DNA from: JAHFOW01 sp964370795
GTDB lineage: Bacteria > Planctomycetota > Brocadiia > Brocadiales > Brocadiaceae
DNA: 14,625 bases
NCBI GenBank assembly: GCA_964370795.1
Contig: CAYJME010000068.1
Coordinates: forward strand, 1-14,625
Direction: 5' to 3'
Positions 14,524 to 14,625 of this stretch are shown here, piece by piece. The number at the start of each line of letters is the position of its first letter. Within the stretch, counting starts at the first letter, position 1. The notes beneath the pieces were generated by a model. That model had not been told where the DNA came from. It searched no databases and saw only the letters and a program-made list of their open reading frames with translations. The position numbers were made by a program, and so were the translations under genes.

Positions 14524-14625
14524 TTATATCCGAGTTTTTTTAGTTTATTGGCGTCTTTTCTCCATTTCTCCATAACCTTTACCCACAGCTCAAGGTATAC
14601 CTTTCTGCCTATTTGTTTCTCAATC
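14520..14625 (-). CDS. era: GTPase Era, C-terminal end (partial)
   Basis: The window cuts into the 3' end of era. The 34 complete codons give IEKQIGRKVYLELWVKVMEK, then WRKDANKLKKLGYK and TAG. This is the conserved Era tail, the last strand and helix of the KH domain, in which KVYLELWVKV and W+xD...LGY are typical. Era is an essential GTPase that binds 16S rRNA near its 3' end during 30S subunit maturation. The G domain lies outside the window. Its presence marks the right end as core chromosome, on the same strand as everything else. Confidence 0.88.
   Translation of the reverse strand, partial: IEKQIGRKVYLELWVKVMEKWRKDANKLKKLGYK

Noticed and set aside
1..14625. CRISPR array, tRNA or rRNA genes
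   Set aside because: No regularly spaced repeat-spacer pattern, cloverleaf with CCA-type end or rRNA signature was seen. The only short-period array is the 20-bp contiguous tandem, which has no spacers.

Overview
The window reads as a bacterial chromosome segment in which every supported gene lies on the minus strand, so transcription runs from high to low coordinates. The right end carries a housekeeping gene (the 3' end of era) and a broken radC. The left end carries a DUF374 acyltransferase and a DUF2851 protein. Dispersed intergenic repeats of the TGTCATTGC...GAAGCAATCT kind sit near both ends. The mix of DUF2851, YgiT/DUF4258 small pairs and these repeats makes me think of an anammox-type planctomycete (Brocadiales) or a similar environmental lineage. 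That is a low-confidence guess from gene content only.

The centre (about 3.3-12.9 kb) is a compact, AT-rich accessory block. Six large genes follow one another with overlaps of 4-8 bases or a 2-base gap. In transcription order they are: a Vsr-type endonuclease (12442-12858), a C5-cytosine DNA methyltransferase (11201-12445), a MutL/MORC-like GHKL ATPase (9675-11204), a Z1-domain superfamily II helicase-like ATPase (6811-9672), a DUF4420 PD-(D/E)XK nuclease-like protein (5814-6818) and an AIPR protein (3709-5817). A winged-helix fragment follows (3340-3693). It begins 15 bases after the AIPR stop, in the same reading frame, and is then followed by two tandem near-perfect palindromes.

MutL-like plus Z1 plus REase-fold DUF plus AIPR matches a known class of antiphage/restriction operon. 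Iyer, Abhiman and Aravind described it computationally in 2008 (MutL homologs in restriction-modification systems). As I recall, a MutL-Z1-DUF-AIPR set named 'mza' was among the defence systems tested by Gao et al. in 2020. Here the core is coupled to its own methylase and Vsr. A plausible reading is that the methylase marks self DNA and Vsr repairs T:G mismatches from 5-methylcytosine deamination. The GHKL ATPase, Z1 motor, nuclease-like protein and AIPR protein would then sense and attack unmodified or invading DNA. The class is therefore not new, but its mechanism is largely open, and the Vsr/MutL-like coupling and the downstream winged-helix piece deserve attention.

Other points: radC has one in-frame TAA just before its JAMM metal-binding motif, with the rest of the frame intact. 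A DUF4258/YgiT-zinc-finger gene pair sits at the left end. Copies of one composite repeat lie at bases 1-102 and 14304-14362 in direct orientation, bracketing almost the whole window. A 20-bp tandem repeat (three units) adjoins the right copy.
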